Shown in pieces: positions 10,568 through 20,695 of a stretch of 64,000 nt of DNA. The translations under genes and the position numbers were made by a program. The stretch's first letter is position 1; the number at the start of each line of letters is the position of its first letter. The stretch covers positions 276,633-340,632 of the forward strand of contig NZ_MUNT01000011.1 of NCBI RefSeq assembly GCF_002001175.1, read 5' to 3'. Below the pieces are notes generated by a model, which was given only the letters and a program-made list of their open reading frames with translations, was not told the DNA's origin and searched no databases. This DNA is from Rhodanobacter sp. C03. GTDB lineage: Bacteria; Pseudomonadota; Gammaproteobacteria; Xanthomonadales; Rhodanobacteraceae.

Positions 10568-13429
10568 ATGCCCTTTCATGAATCTGCCGCGCTGCGTGCG
10601 CTGATTGACGACCGCTACGGCGAGCTTGCTGTCCGCTGCCGCGCCGCCGGCGTGCCGCTGCACGACGACGCCGGCGTGGCCGAACGGATCCGGCGCACCT
10701 TGCTGGCCAGCGATTTCGCGTTCGACGTGTGGTGCCGCCAGCCGCAACTGCTGGCGCCGCAGGGGCTGGAGCGACTGCGTTCGGGCAGCGATGCCAGCGC
10801 GCGCATCGATGCGCTGAAACTGCCCGGTGATGAAGCTGCCTGCATGGTTGCGCTGCGCCGCTTCCGCCATGCCGAGGCGCTGCGGCTGGTGTTCCGCGAC
10901 GTCAACGGGCTGGACGAGCTGCCGGAAACCCTGTCCGCCACCAGCGTGCTGTACGAGGCACTTCTTAGCGTGGCGCTGGACTGGTCCGAGCGCGCGCTGG
11001 CGACGCGCTACGGCCACAGCCGCACGCATGACGGTGCGCGGCAGCGGCTGCTGGTGATCGGCTTCGGCAAGCTCGGCGGCAGCGAGCTGAATTTCTCTTC
11101 CGATATCGACCTGGTGCTGGCCTATCCGCACGGTGGCCAGACCGATGGCGTACGCCCGCTCGACAACAGCGAATGCTTCATCCGGCTCGGCCGCCAGCTG
11201 GTGCGGCTGCTGAACGAGCCAACCATGGACGGCATCTGCGCGCGGGTCGACCTGCGTCTGCGCCCGTTCGGCAATGCCGGGCGCCTCGCGCTGTCGTTTG
11301 CCGCGATGGAGCAGTACTACCAGAGCGAGGGCCGCGACTGGGAGCGCTATGCCTGGATCAAGGCGCGTCCGGTCGCCGGCGATCTTGCCGCCGGCAAGCA
11401 GCTGCAGGAACTGCTGCGGCCGTTCATCTACCGCAAATATCTCGACTACACCGCGTTTGCCGGCTTGCGCGAAATGAAGGCGTTGATCGATGCGGAAGTC
11501 GCGCGCAAGGATCTCGCCGACAACCTCAAGCTCGGCCCCGGTGGCATCCGCGAGATCGAATTCATCGTGCAGCTGACCCAGTTGATTCGCGGCGGCCGCG
11601 AACCGAGCTTGCGCGTGCGCGGCCTGCTGCCGGCGCTGACCGCATGCGAGGCGCGCGGGCACATCGGCGCTGCGCGTGCGCGGATGCTGCGTGAGGCCTA
11701 TGTATTGCTGCGCCGGGTGGAAAACCGCGTGCAGATGCTGCGTGATGCGCAGACCCATGACATCCCCGATGACGCGCTCAGTCGCGAGCGCATCGCGCTG
11801 AGCCTGGACTATCCAGACTGGGACACGCTCAATGCGGCACTGGCGAAACACCGCGCGATCGTCAGCGAGGAATTTGCTGCCGTGCTGATGCCGCAAGGCG
11901 GCCGTGCCGCCAGCGTGCCAGCGGCCGACATGGTGCTGTGGCAACGCGCCTGCGATGAATCGCTCGATGCCGCTGTGCTGGAAGCCTCCGGTTTCGTACC
12001 CGGTGCCGAGCTGGCCGACGCCTTGTCGAAACTGCCGCAGGCCGCGCCGGTGCGGGCGATGTCCGCGCGTTCGCGCGAGCGGCTCGATCATCTGATGCCG
12101 CAGTTGTTCAGTGCCGCGCGAGGCACCACCGCGCCGGTGCCGAGCCTGCTGCGGCTGTGCCGGTTGATGCAGGCGGTGGCGCGACGCTCGTCGTATCTGG
12201 CGCTGCTGGAAGAGCAGCCGGCTGCACGCAAGCGGTTGGTACGCCTGTTCGGCGACAGCGCCTTCCTCGCCGAGCGCGTGATCGCGCAGCCACTGTTGCT
12301 GGACGACGTGCTCGATCCGCGCATCGATCAACTGCCGTTCAAGCGCGCCGACATCGCCGCCGAGATCGCCCGCGTGCTGACCACGCTGGACGAACGCGAG
12401 GCCGAGGCCGAACTCGACCGGATCAACGAATTCAAGGCATCCACTGCGTTCCGGCTCGGGCTCGCGTTCAACGATGGCCGCGCCGATGCGGTCGCCACCG
12501 CCCGCAGGCTCGGTGCACTGGCCGAATCGGTGGTGGGCGCGGTGCTGGCGCTGGCCGAGCGCGAGCTGATCGCCCAGCACGGGCGGTTGCCCGGCGAGGG
12601 TTCCGGTTTCAGCGTGCTCGGTTACGGCAGCCTGGGTGGCGAGGAGCTGGGCTTCGCCTCGGATGTGGATCTGGTGTTCGTCTTCGACGGCCGTCGCGCG
12701 CAGATGTTGAGCGACGGTGCACGTCCGATCGAGGGTTCGCGCTGGTACCAGCGCCTGGCCCAGCGGGTAATGAACTGGCTCACTGTGCTGACCCGCGGCG
12801 GGCGTCTGTATGACGTCGATACGCGATTGCGTCCGGACGGCTCCAAGGGCCTGCTGGTCAGCAGCCTGGACGCGTTTGTCGCGTACCAGAAAAGCCGCGC
12901 CTGGACGTGGGAGCATCAGGCCTTGCTGCGCGCCCGTCCGGTGGCCGGCGATGCGGCGCTCAACCGCGAGCTGGCCGACGTGCGTCGCGAAATTCTGGCG
13001 GTGCCGCGCGATCTTCCTGCGGTGCTGACCGACGTCAGCAGCATGCGGCAACGCTGGCGTGCCGAACGCGATCGTTCCGATGCGCGCCAGCTCGACCTCA
13101 AGCAAGGCCATGGTGGCCTGCTCGATATCGAATTCGCCCTGCAGGGCCTGGTGCTGGCACATGCGACGCAGCGACCCGACTTGCTGGGTGTCACCGCGAA
13201 TGCCGGCCTGATCGAAGCGTGCCGCACGGCTGGCTGGCTCGATGCCGATCAGGCCGCGATCCTGAGCGTGGCGCATGCGGACCTGCTGCAACGTGCACTG
13301 GCCTGCACGCTCGACTTGCGTCCGCGCGTCGCACCGCGTGATGCCGAGCTGGAGCAGTTATGCAACGGCGTGCAAGAAGTCACGAATGCGCTAGGTTTTG
13401 CGTTTGGTATGCCCCGCAGCCCGGCGTAG
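10568..13429 (+). CDS. glnE: Bifunctional glutamine synthetase adenylyltransferase/deadenylase
   Basis: Controls glutamine synthetase by adding or removing AMP in response to PII. At 953 residues it has the full two-domain layout: the N-terminal adenylyl-removing nucleotidyltransferase with GSELNFSSDIDL (Asp179 and Asp181) and the C-terminal adenylylating domain with GGEELGFASDVDL (Asp699 and Asp701), each followed by its helical PII-uridylyltransferase-like region. The start MPFHESAALRAL gives normal family length. The gene stands alone, divergent from the LtaS-like gene. Long open frames on the opposite strand are shadows caused by high GC. Confidence 0.97.
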   Translation: MPFHESAALRALIDDRYGELAVRCRAAGVPLHDDAGVAERIRRTLLASDFAFDVWCRQPQLLAPQGLERLRSGSDASARIDALKLPGDEAACMVALRRFRHAEALRLVFRDVNGLDELPETLSATSVLYEALLSVALDWSERALATRYGHSRTHDGARQRLLVIGFGKLGGSELNFSSDIDLVLAYPHGGQTDGVRPLDNSECFIRLGRQLVRLLNEPTMDGICARVDLRLRPFGNAGRLALSFAAMEQYYQSEGRDWERYAWIKARPVAGDLAAGKQLQELLRPFIYRKYLDYTAFAGLREMKALIDAEVARKDLADNLKLGPGGIREIEFIVQLTQLIRGGREPSLRVRGLLPALTACEARGHIGAARARMLREAYVLLRRVENRVQMLRDAQTHDIPDDALSRERIALSLDYPDWDTLNAALAKHRAIVSEEFAAVLMPQGGRAASVPAADMVLWQRACDESLDAAVLEASGFVPGAELADALSKLPQAAPVRAMSARSRERLDHLMPQLFSAARGTTAPVPSLLRLCRLMQAVARRSSYLALLEEQPAARKRLVRLFGDSAFLAERVIAQPLLLDDVLDPRIDQLPFKRADIAAEIARVLTTLDEREAEAELDRINEFKASTAFRLGLAFNDGRADAVATARRLGALAESVVGAVLALAERELIAQHGRLPGEGSGFSVLGYGSLGGEELGFASDVDLVFVFDGRRAQMLSDGARPIEGSRWYQRLAQRVMNWLTVLTRGGRLYDVDTRLRPDGSKGLLVSSLDAFVAYQKSRAWTWEHQALLRARPVAGDAALNRELADVRREILAVPRDLPAVLTDVSSMRQRWRAERDRSDARQLDLKQGHGGLLDIEFALQGLVLAHATQRPDLLGVTANAGLIEACRTAGWLDADQAAILSVAHADLLQRALACTLDLRPRVAPRDAELEQLCNGVQEVTNALGFAFGMPRSPA

Positions 13430-13540
13430 CCATGCTGGACGTCCGCAACGCTTGTCGGGCACGTCGCCAACAGGGCAAGATCGCCGCAAGCCAGCGGCGT
13501 CACCCAGACCGATGTCGACGCGGCTTGCTCAAGGGGAAGC

Positions 13541-16534
13541 ATGACACGGGCGTTGTACGCGGTCCTGTTCGCGTTTTCGATCTGCATATCCGGTATGCGG
13601 TCCGCCGCTGCATTGGATCCGCAAATGCCGTTCCACGCCTTGATTCTCGATCACTGGAGTGTCGAGCAGGGCCTGCCGCAGATCACCGTGCTCGGCATGG
13701 CCGAGGATCGCGCGGGCTTTCTTTGGGTCAATACGCAGATGGCGGTGGCGCGTTTCGATGGCACGCGGTTTGTCACGTTTGACCGCGCCAGCACCGGGGT
13801 CGACACCAGCATGCTTGCCGCGGTCTGGGCCGATCCACACGGAGACGTCTGGTTTGGCGGTGTGCACGGCTTGCTGCGCGAACGCGACGGGCACTTCACC
13901 GTCGTTGGCGGCAATGCGGTCAAGGCGATCATCGATGCCGGCGACGGTACTCCGCTGCTGGCTACTTCGCATGGTCTGGCGTGGCTGCGAAACGGTCGGA
14001 TCACGCCCGTTACTGGCTACAGCGGTCCAGCGTTCAGTCTGTTGCGCGAAGGCAAGACGCTGTGGATCGGCGGACTGGGTCGTGTGTGCCGCCTCACGGG
14101 TACGCTGGATCAGCCGGACGTGGCATGTGTGCAGCAGGACGCCTCGCCGCATCAGCCAGCGGCGATCACCAGCATCGCCAGCACGCAGGGTGCCTTGTGG
14201 CTGGGTACGCACCTCGGACTGATGCGCCTGGACGGCAATCGCATCGTGCCCTCCGGTCTGGGTGACGGGCTCGACACCACGTCGATTGAAAGCCTGCTGC
14301 CCGATCGCGAAGGCGAGCTGTGGATCGGCACCGTGCCGGCGCTCTATCGACGCTTGCCCAGTGCCACGTTGGAACGGAACGACGACAACGATATCGTGCA
14401 CCACCCATGGGTTCAGGCGCTGCATGAGGATCGCGCCGGCAATCTGTGGATGGGTACCCATATCAGCGGTCTGTATCGGGTCTGGAATGGCTGGGCACGG
14501 CGCGTGTCATCCCGCGACGGGGTAGTGGACTCCTTGGTCTGGAGCGTCGTGCACGGGCCGCACGACGAGATCGTGCTCGGCACTAATTCCGACGTGGAAA
14601 CTTTCGACGGCCAGCGGGTGCACTCACTGATCCCGGGCAGCGCATTGCCCAACCCATCGGCCTACGAGTTGTACTATGACCATCGAGGTCGACTGTGGAT
14701 CGGCACCCGTGCCGGCATCGCGGTTTACGACCACGGCAGCAAGGTCACGCCGGCTGCCTTGGCTGCGTTGGACAACTGGCAAATCAACGATATTTGCGAA
14801 GTCGCCGATGACGATTTCTGGATCGGTACTTCCGGCGGCCTCTATCACTGGCATGCGGATACGCTCAGCCGTGCCGATCCCGCAGCGTCGGTGGCCGCCG
14901 CGACGATCCGCTCGATTCTGCCGTTGGCGCCGAATCATCTGTATCTGGGCACTGAGGATGGTGTGCGCGAACTGCGCGATGGCAGCTTGACGCAACCTGC
15001 ATGGGCGGCGCCGTTGCGCGGCCACTTTGTTTCCCGCGTGGCCATGCTGGACCGTGACAAGCTAGGCATTGCCACCACCGATGCCGGCATTGGCGTCATG
15101 CTGAACGGAAAGCTGCGCATGACCACTCAGAAGGATGGCCTGCCCAGCGACAATGCCTGGACGCTCGATGTGCTCGGCGGCGAACTCTACGTCGGTTCGA
15201 TTGCCGGCGCATGGCGGCTGCCACTCGCGCAACTGCCGTTGCCAGGCTCACCGGCACGCCAGATCGCACCACAGCTGATTGCCGGTGAAGAGCGCGTCAC
15301 CAGTCTGCACAACGTGCACTGCTGCAACGGGGGCGCAGGCGCACGCAGCCTGATCGATGGTGATGTCATCTGGTACAGCACGACCGATGGCGCGCTGGGG
15401 CTGAATACGCGCGAACTTGGCACGCTGCCGAAACCACCGGCGGCGGCGATTGAATCCGTCGAACATGCCGGACTCATGCTGCCGGGCGAACCCCTGGATC
15501 TGCACGATGATGCGCGTGATGTGGCGATTCATTACACGGCGCCGTATCTGCGGGTCGGCACGCTGCGGTTTCGCTATCGGCTCGAAGGTTACGACACGGA
15601 CTGGCAGGATGCGGGTGTCCGGCGCAGCGCGTTCTACACGCACCTGCCGCCAGGCAAATACCGTTTCCGGGTCGCTGCCACGCTCGCCGGCGCGCCCGGA
15701 TTCGGTCCCGAGGCGGAGCTGGCGATCCGGGTCGAACCGCTTTGGTACGAACGTGCGCTGGTGCGCGGCGCGGCGCTGCTGCTGTTGTGCCTGACGATCA
15801 TCCTGCTGGTGGCGTGGAGCATGCGCACGCAACGCCGCCGCAACGCACGACTGGAAGAGCAGGTCATGCAGCGCACCGAGCAGCTCGCGCGCGCCGTCGA
15901 ACGCTTGCGTGTGACCAACCTGGCGTTGGCCGAGGAGAGTCATACCGATGCCTTGACCGCACTGCACAACCGACGCTACCTGCTGAAACAACTGCCCCTC
16001 GTGCTTGCCGACGGCCAACCCATCGCGGTGCTGCAGATCGACATCGACTATTTCAAGCACGTCAATGACGGCTACGGCCATGCGGCTGGGGACGCCGTGT
16101 TGCGTGCGCTGGGTCGTCTTCTCACGGCGGCACGGCGCGACAGCGACATCACCGTGCGTTGGGGTGGCGAGGAATTTCTGTTGTTGCTGCAGAGCGTCGA
16201 TGCTGCAGGCGCGCTGATCATTGCCGAACGTCTGCGTCGCGATATCGCCGCGCAGGACTTCGTGGATGGCCGTGGCGGCACGATCAAACTGACCTGTTCG
16301 ATCGGCTTCAGCTTGCATCCCGTCGCCGCGCACGTTGATGACACGACGTTCGACGCGACACTGGAGCTGGCCGACCTTGCCCTGTACCGCGCCAAACAGG
16401 ACGGACGCAACACCTGCGTCGGGCTGATCGCTACCGCGCCGGTACCAGCGGAAATCCTGCGCACTCCGCTGGCGCCACAACTCGAGGTACTGCTTGCTTC
16501 GGGCCAACTGTGCTGGGTACGCGAAGCGTCTTGA
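13541..16534 (+). CDS. Periplasmic propeller sensor with Y_Y_Y domain fused to diguanylate cyclase
   Basis: A 997-residue predicted membrane sensor that would make cyclic di-GMP. A signal sequence (residues 1-25) is followed by a two-component-regulator-type beta-propeller (about 30-620; repeated units such as LWIGT and LGTNSDV), a Y_Y_Y domain (about 655-735), a membrane helix (about 745-765), a short coiled coil and a GGDEF domain. The active site reads GGEEF (875-879), a functional variant, and an RxxD inhibitory site (RDSD, 866-869) lies exactly five residues before it, so product feedback is expected. No kinase or receiver domain is present, unlike the hybrid sensors that usually carry this propeller. 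Ligand unknown. Confidence 0.93.
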   Translation: MTRALYAVLFAFSICISGMRSAAALDPQMPFHALILDHWSVEQGLPQITVLGMAEDRAGFLWVNTQMAVARFDGTRFVTFDRASTGVDTSMLAAVWADPHGDVWFGGVHGLLRERDGHFTVVGGNAVKAIIDAGDGTPLLATSHGLAWLRNGRITPVTGYSGPAFSLLREGKTLWIGGLGRVCRLTGTLDQPDVACVQQDASPHQPAAITSIASTQGALWLGTHLGLMRLDGNRIVPSGLGDGLDTTSIESLLPDREGELWIGTVPALYRRLPSATLERNDDNDIVHHPWVQALHEDRAGNLWMGTHISGLYRVWNGWARRVSSRDGVVDSLVWSVVHGPHDEIVLGTNSDVETFDGQRVHSLIPGSALPNPSAYELYYDHRGRLWIGTRAGIAVYDHGSKVTPAALAALDNWQINDICEVADDDFWIGTSGGLYHWHADTLSRADPAASVAAATIRSILPLAPNHLYLGTEDGVRELRDGSLTQPAWAAPLRGHFVSRVAMLDRDKLGIATTDAGIGVMLNGKLRMTTQKDGLPSDNAWTLDVLGGELYVGSIAGAWRLPLAQLPLPGSPARQIAPQLIAGEERVTSLHNVHCCNGGAGARSLIDGDVIWYSTTDGALGLNTRELGTLPKPPAAAIESVEHAGLMLPGEPLDLHDDARDVAIHYTAPYLRVGTLRFRYRLEGYDTDWQDAGVRRSAFYTHLPPGKYRFRVAATLAGAPGFGPEAELAIRVEPLWYERALVRGAALLLLCLTIILLVAWSMRTQRRRNARLEEQVMQRTEQLARAVERLRVTNLALAEESHTDALTALHNRRYLLKQLPLVLADGQPIAVLQIDIDYFKHVNDGYGHAAGDAVLRALGRLLTAARRDSDITVRWGGEEFLLLLQSVDAAGALIIAERLRRDIAAQDFVDGRGGTIKLTCSIGFSLHPVAAHVDDTTFDATLELADLALYRAKQDGRNTCVGLIATAPVPAEILRTPLAPQLEVLLASGQLCWVREAS

Positions 16535-16570
16535 GGCACGTCTCCGACGGCTGCGATCGAGTCGCGTTGC

Positions 16571-17548
16571 TCAGCCTTGGTTGCGGCTTTCAATCCCTTT
16601 GCGCAAGATGCCCGCGATCGCGCCGGTCTCGCGCAGGGGCGGCGTGTGCTTCAGCGCCGCCACGTCGTCGATATCCTGCAGCAAGCCTGCGCTGCGCAGC
16701 GCGTGATGAAATCGTTCGATCTTTGTCGGTAGCGGCATAGTCACGAAGGTCTGCACCGGGCAGCCGACGGCGCAGGCTTCGCTGAGCATGTTCACTGAGT
16801 CGGGGGTGACGACGAGACGGTCGGCCCAGCCGAGTACGCCAGGGTAGGGATTGCGGCCGTCGTCGTGTCCGGCCCAGACCAGTCCGGGCACCTTCTGCAA
16901 GGCTTGTCGAAAGATCTCGATCAGCGTGGCTGGCGTGCGCCGGGAAGCCAGCACCAAGAGGCTGCCGCCTTCGTGTCGCCAACGATCAAGCAGGCGTCCG
17001 GCCAGCTGACGGGCATAGTCGGCATCGAGTGCGATGCCTTGGCGTGGGCCGCCAAGCAGCACGCCGACGCGTGGTTGCGGCAGCTCGGCGAAGTGCGGGC
17101 AGGATTCGCGGCCGTCGGCCAGCCACGCGTCGTCGACCGAATTCAACGAACCGAGTGGCTGCAGTACGTTGGCACCATCGACCCGGTCGTGCCGCGGTGC
17201 AATCACCGTGTCCCAATGTGCGGGGTCGATACGTGGGTCGAGGATCTGCACCGTATGACACTGGCCGGCGGATAACCGGCGCAGCATGCGGGTAAACAGG
17301 GCGGCGGCGCGACCGCAGCCGATCGCCACGCTGGGCCACGGTGGCGCAAACACCGCACGCTGGTCGACCGGCAACGCAAGCGTGCCGCCGATAGTGAGGC
17401 GCGGCGCCAGCCATGACCATGGCGCGCGCGGCTCCAGTACCAGATGGCGGAACGGCATCTGCAGCTGTTCGGCCAGCGCCAGCGCTTGCCGCTGGTTGCC
17501 GGCCGCCATGTCCGTGATCACCCAGCATTCGCCATGAAGCTTCAGCAT
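16571..17548 (-). CDS. ELM1/GtrOC1-like putative glycosyltransferase
   Basis: 325 residues related to the mitochondrial fission ELM1 / GtrOC1 family, which has a GT-B-like fold: ECWVITDMAAGNQRQALALAEQL at the start, GGPRQGI mid-protein, and a C-terminal RLVVTPDSVNMLSEACAVGCPVQTF stretch resembling a sugar-nucleotide site. Bacterial members often occur near envelope genes, but no reaction is firmly established. Converges on the diguanylate cyclase gene with a 36-base gap and diverges from the nitroreductase gene. Confidence 0.82.
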   Translation of the reverse strand: MLKLHGECWVITDMAAGNQRQALALAEQLQMPFRHLVLEPRAPWSWLAPRLTIGGTLALPVDQRAVFAPPWPSVAIGCGRAAALFTRMLRRLSAGQCHTVQILDPRIDPAHWDTVIAPRHDRVDGANVLQPLGSLNSVDDAWLADGRESCPHFAELPQPRVGVLLGGPRQGIALDADYARQLAGRLLDRWRHEGGSLLVLASRRTPATLIEIFRQALQKVPGLVWAGHDDGRNPYPGVLGWADRLVVTPDSVNMLSEACAVGCPVQTFVTMPLPTKIERFHHALRSAGLLQDIDDVAALKHTPPLRETGAIAGILRKGIESRNQG

Positions 17549-17597
17549 CGGCGCAGGCGGCGTGGCATTGTTTCCCTGATCAACACAGTACGTTCCT

Positions 17598-17611
17598 CAG
17601 ATCGTGATCTG
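17598..17611. promoter_or_regulatory. Palindrome in the ELM1/nitroreductase intergenic region
   Basis: CAGATC-GT-GATCTG, a perfect dyad in the 133-base divergent gap. Possible operator; nothing else supports it. Confidence 0.3.
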
Positions 17612-17681
17612 CTGGTGCGCGGGCACCTATACACTTGCAGGGTGTAGCGTCATGCCGGCGCGCCTTCTGCAGAGGATACCC

Positions 17682-18275
17682 ATGAGCGAGTTGCTTTCCG
17701 AGACCAGTCTCGATCAGTTGTTCCGCAACGCCCGTACGTTCAATGCCTGGTTGCCCAAGGACGTGAGCGACGAACAACTGCACCAGCTCTACGAACTGGC
17801 CAAGTTCGGCCCGACCAGTGCCAACGCCTCGCCGATGCGGCTGGTGTTCGTGAAGTCGAAGGAAGCGAAGGCGAAGCTGGCGCCGTTCCTGTCCGACGGC
17901 AACCGTGCCAAGACGATGGAAGCGCCGGTGACCGCGATCATCGCCACCGACCACGAGTTCTACGAGCATCTGCCGAAGTTGTTCCCGCACGCGGATGCGC
18001 GCAGCTGGTTTGTCGGCAACCAGCCGCTGATCGACACTACCGCATTCCGCAATGCGACCCTGCAAGGTGCTTATGTGCTGATGGCAGCACGCGCGCTCGG
18101 GCTCGATTGCGGCCCGATGTCCGGTTACGACCAGGCTGGCGTGGATGCGGCGTTCTTCGCCGGAACTGCAGTCAAATCCAACTTCCTGATCAATATCGGT
18201 TACGGCGATGCCAGCCGTAATCTGTTCCCGCGCAGCCCTCGTCTTGCGTTCGACGAAGCCTGCAAGATCGCCTGA
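17682..18275 (+). CDS. Nitroreductase-family oxidoreductase, RutE/HadB type
   Basis: A 197-residue FMN-dependent enzyme of the malonic-semialdehyde reductase RutE subgroup (NADPH-dependent reduction of 3-oxopropanoate). Recognisable segments: [36 protein letters not shown] (FMN contact), [27 protein letters not shown] and [10 protein letters not shown]. The start at 17682 follows AGAGGAT and matches family length; an upstream frame from 17604 has no homology. No other rut genes are nearby, so a role in pyrimidine catabolism is not supported here. Confidence 0.88.
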   Translation: MSELLSETSLDQLFRNARTFNAWLPKDVSDEQLHQLYELAKFGPTSANASPMRLVFVKSKEAKAKLAPFLSDGNRAKTMEAPVTAIIATDHEFYEHLPKLFPHADARSWFVGNQPLIDTTAFRNATLQGAYVLMAARALGLDCGPMSGYDQAGVDAAFFAGTAVKSNFLINIGYGDASRNLFPRSPRLAFDEACKIA

Positions 18276-18315
18276 AGCCGCGCCACAACCCATCATTCCC
18301 CAAGGAGGCACTCCC

Positions 18316-18909
18316 ATGCGTGCACTGAAATATCTCGTACTCGCCGGCCTGCTCGGCGCCGCTGTATCGGCGCAGGCCGCACCGGTCACCTACAAGCTCG
18401 ACCCGGGCCACACCATGGTCCTGTTCAGCTGGAACCACTTCGGCTATTCCAATCCCGTTGCCGATTTCGGTCTGGGCGACGGCACCGTGGTGTTCGACGA
18501 ACAGCATCCGGCCCAGTCCAGCGTGGAGGTGACCCTGCCGCTGGCCAACCTCGACACGCATGTGCCCGCGCTCGACAAGCACCTGAAAGAGGCCGACTTC
18601 TTCGACGCCGACAAGTACCCGACGGTGACCTTCAAGAGCACCACGGTGCAGCCGCTGGGTGGCCACAAGTTCAAGGTCACCGGCGACCTGACCGTGCATG
18701 GCGTGACCAAATCCGTCGTGCTGGATGCCACGCTGAACAAGGTTGGCCCGCATCCGATGACCAAGGCGCAAGCGATCGGTTTCGATGCCACGGCGACACT
18801 GAAGCGCTCGGACTTCGGCGTCGGCGCCTATGTGCCGAACGTCAGCGACGAGATCAAGATCCGCATCACCACCGAAGGTGCGGTGCCGAAGGACGACGCG
18901 GCCAAATAA
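18316..18909 (+). CDS. YceI-family periplasmic polyisoprenoid-binding protein
   Basis: 197 residues with a signal peptide (residues 1-22, ending AQAAP) and a lipocalin-like YceI domain: YKLDPGHTMVLFSWNHFGYSNP, KEADFFDADKYPTVTFKST, TGDLTVHGVTK and AIGFDATATLKRSDFGV. Family members bind isoprenoid lipids such as ubiquinone-like molecules in a barrel. A strong ribosome-binding site (AAGGAGG, 18302-18308) precedes the start. Codirectional with the nitroreductase gene 40 bases upstream and probably cotranscribed. Confidence 0.93.
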   Translation: MRALKYLVLAGLLGAAVSAQAAPVTYKLDPGHTMVLFSWNHFGYSNPVADFGLGDGTVVFDEQHPAQSSVEVTLPLANLDTHVPALDKHLKEADFFDADKYPTVTFKSTTVQPLGGHKFKVTGDLTVHGVTKSVVLDATLNKVGPHPMTKAQAIGFDATATLKRSDFGVGAYVPNVSDEIKIRITTEGAVPKDDAAK

Positions 18910-18920
18910 AGTCAATCGGA

Positions 18921-18960
18921 CACAAAAAAACCGCGCCAGTGATAGCGCGGTTTTTTTGTG
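18921..18960. terminator. Bidirectional terminator between yceI and the Yip1 gene
   Basis: CACAAAAAAACCGCGC, an 8-base loop, GCGCGGTTTTTTTGTG. Long A and T tracts on both sides serve the convergent genes. Confidence 0.95.
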
Positions 18961-18977
18961 GACGGGATCCGGCGGGA

Positions 18978-20249
18978 TCAGTTGGATTTCACGCCGGCAT
19001 CCTTCATCGACTCCAGCTTGCTCAGGTCGACGCTGGCAACCGCCTGCTTCAGCTGATCGATGCTGTCCGCGTTTCCGGTCGCCTTGACCGTGAAACGCTG
19101 GCCGAGTACCACGCTGTATTCGCCGGATTTGGACTGGGTGTCCCATGCCTCGTGCACCAGGTTGCCGTCGACGGTGTGGGTCTTGTCATAGCCGTGGTCG
19201 GTCTCCTTGTCCTCTTCCGGTGCCATCGCAGCGGCCATCGCCACGAAGCCCTTGGCGCCGCCGGTGTCGGTAACATCCAGCGTGATGTGCTGGTTACTGT
19301 CGTTACTGTATTCGGCACTGGCATCGGACACCTGCATGCCCATCGCGCTGTTGCGCTGGGCCGAGATGCTGGTGCGCTTGAGGCTGCCCAGACTGTCGGG
19401 CAGGAAGGTCTTGATCTGATCCGGGGCGAGTGCCTCGACGCTGCCGTTGGTACCGGATACCGCGCCCATCATCTTGCCCATCGCCGCCGATTGCGCGGCG
19501 CTGTCGCCGGATTTCTGCGCGGCATCGAGTTGCTTGCTGGCCTGCTCCGCCTGCTGGCCCATCGCCGCGAGTTTGCCCAGCGCGCTGTTGCTGTCGATGC
19601 TGACGCTGCTGTTGTCGCCGTTGCTGCCGCTGATGTTCATGCCGCTCATCGCGCCGCCGGTCAGTGCAGCGGTGCCGATGACACCGGCGACGACCAGTCC
19701 GATGATCCAGCCGAGCACGATGGCCACCACCACGGTCACTGCGGTATAGCCGGCAGCCTTGTCCGGCGGGCACTTCATGGTGTGGGACAGGCCCAGGTAA
19801 AGCAGGTAGATCGAGTAGACGCCGCCGGCGATGCCGATCAGCCAGCCCAGCCATGGCACGATGCTGCCGATGGAGGCGATCCAGTAGGCAGTCCAGGCGT
19901 AGGCGATGGTCTTCAGGGCCTGGGTCTGGTCCTTCTGGCCGCCAAAGGAGGGCGCAAACGCGTTGACGATGAGCGCGACCACGTAGGTCATCACCAGACT
20001 CAGCACGTAGCCCAGCACCATGGCGGTGATGCCGAGGGTGAACGGCGTGCGTATGGTGATGCCGAACCCGCCGTAGCCGATCAGGCTGCCCTTGATGAAC
20101 CCGGCAATCGACGGCAACGCGGCGACGATCGCGATGTAACCGGCATACAGGCCACCGACGCTGGCTGGTTCGGCGGCAGCGATTGGCCATTCAGTCCTGG
20201 GCGTGGTCAGGATGGCCTTGATGCGTTCAATGATCTTTCCGAAATCCAT
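18978..20249 (-). CDS. Yip1-domain inner-membrane protein
   Basis: 423 residues. The N-terminal half (about 1-205) holds a Yip1 domain with five or six membrane segments, beginning MDFGKIIERIKAILTTPRTEW, the typical start of bacterial Yip1 proteins. The C-terminal half is soluble, rich in Ser, Asp and Ala, and resembles no enzyme. The start at 20249 has a GAGGGG site upstream. Function unknown; bacterial Yip1 proteins are mostly uncharacterised. Confidence 0.85.
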   Translation of the reverse strand: MDFGKIIERIKAILTTPRTEWPIAAAEPASVGGLYAGYIAIVAALPSIAGFIKGSLIGYGGFGITIRTPFTLGITAMVLGYVLSLVMTYVVALIVNAFAPSFGGQKDQTQALKTIAYAWTAYWIASIGSIVPWLGWLIGIAGGVYSIYLLYLGLSHTMKCPPDKAAGYTAVTVVVAIVLGWIIGLVVAGVIGTAALTGGAMSGMNISGSNGDNSSVSIDSNSALGKLAAMGQQAEQASKQLDAAQKSGDSAAQSAAMGKMMGAVSGTNGSVEALAPDQIKTFLPDSLGSLKRTSISAQRNSAMGMQVSDASAEYSNDSNQHITLDVTDTGGAKGFVAMAAAMAPEEDKETDHGYDKTHTVDGNLVHEAWDTQSKSGEYSVVLGQRFTVKATGNADSIDQLKQAVASVDLSKLESMKDAGVKSN

Positions 20250-20432
20250 GAGTGTGTCCCCTCGATGCCGGTGGTTTCGATGCGAAACCGCACCCGGATT
20301 CTCGGCCCGGTTGAACACAATCTGTATTGACCGCACGGGCTATGTCCTTCGGTCTGTTCGGGCTTCCCGCACGCGGGCGACGGCAACGGCCTGCTACCAT
20401 CGGCGGCCTGCTATCCAGTCTGGAGTTTGCCC

Positions 20433-20642
20433 ATGTCGGGTTCCCCTTCTGCTGCCGCGCCGCTGGTGCCGGCAAATGCCGAAAATCGTTACGAAGTGAC
20501 GCGCACCGACCTGCCCTTGTCCTGCCCGATGCCCGGCATGGAGTTATGGAATTCGCATCCGAAGGTGTATCTGCCGATCGTCGATGACGGCGGCGAGTCA
20601 ACCTGTGCCTACTGTGGCGCGCATTACATCCTGCGCGACTGA
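20433..20642 (+). CDS. Small zf-CHCC zinc-finger protein
   Basis: A 69-residue protein with the CHCC zinc-finger pattern: LSCPMPGMELWNSHPKVYLPI then CAYCGAHY. The fold is shared with the NDUFS6 subunit of mitochondrial complex I, but the bacterial role is not established. The ATG at 20433 follows TGGAG. First gene of the plus-strand run of LPS genes. Confidence 0.9.
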   Translation: MSGSPSAAAPLVPANAENRYEVTRTDLPLSCPMPGMELWNSHPKVYLPIVDDGGESTCAYCGAHYILRD

Positions 20643-20695
20643 TCGACGGGCTGCACGCGGGTGGCGGGCGGCATTGTTCTTGCTTGTCTCGGTAA

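Noticed and set aside
10391..13291. 966-codon open frame opposite glnE
   Set aside because: Antisense to well-supported glnE; composition (Gln, His, Arg, Ala) typical of shadow frames.
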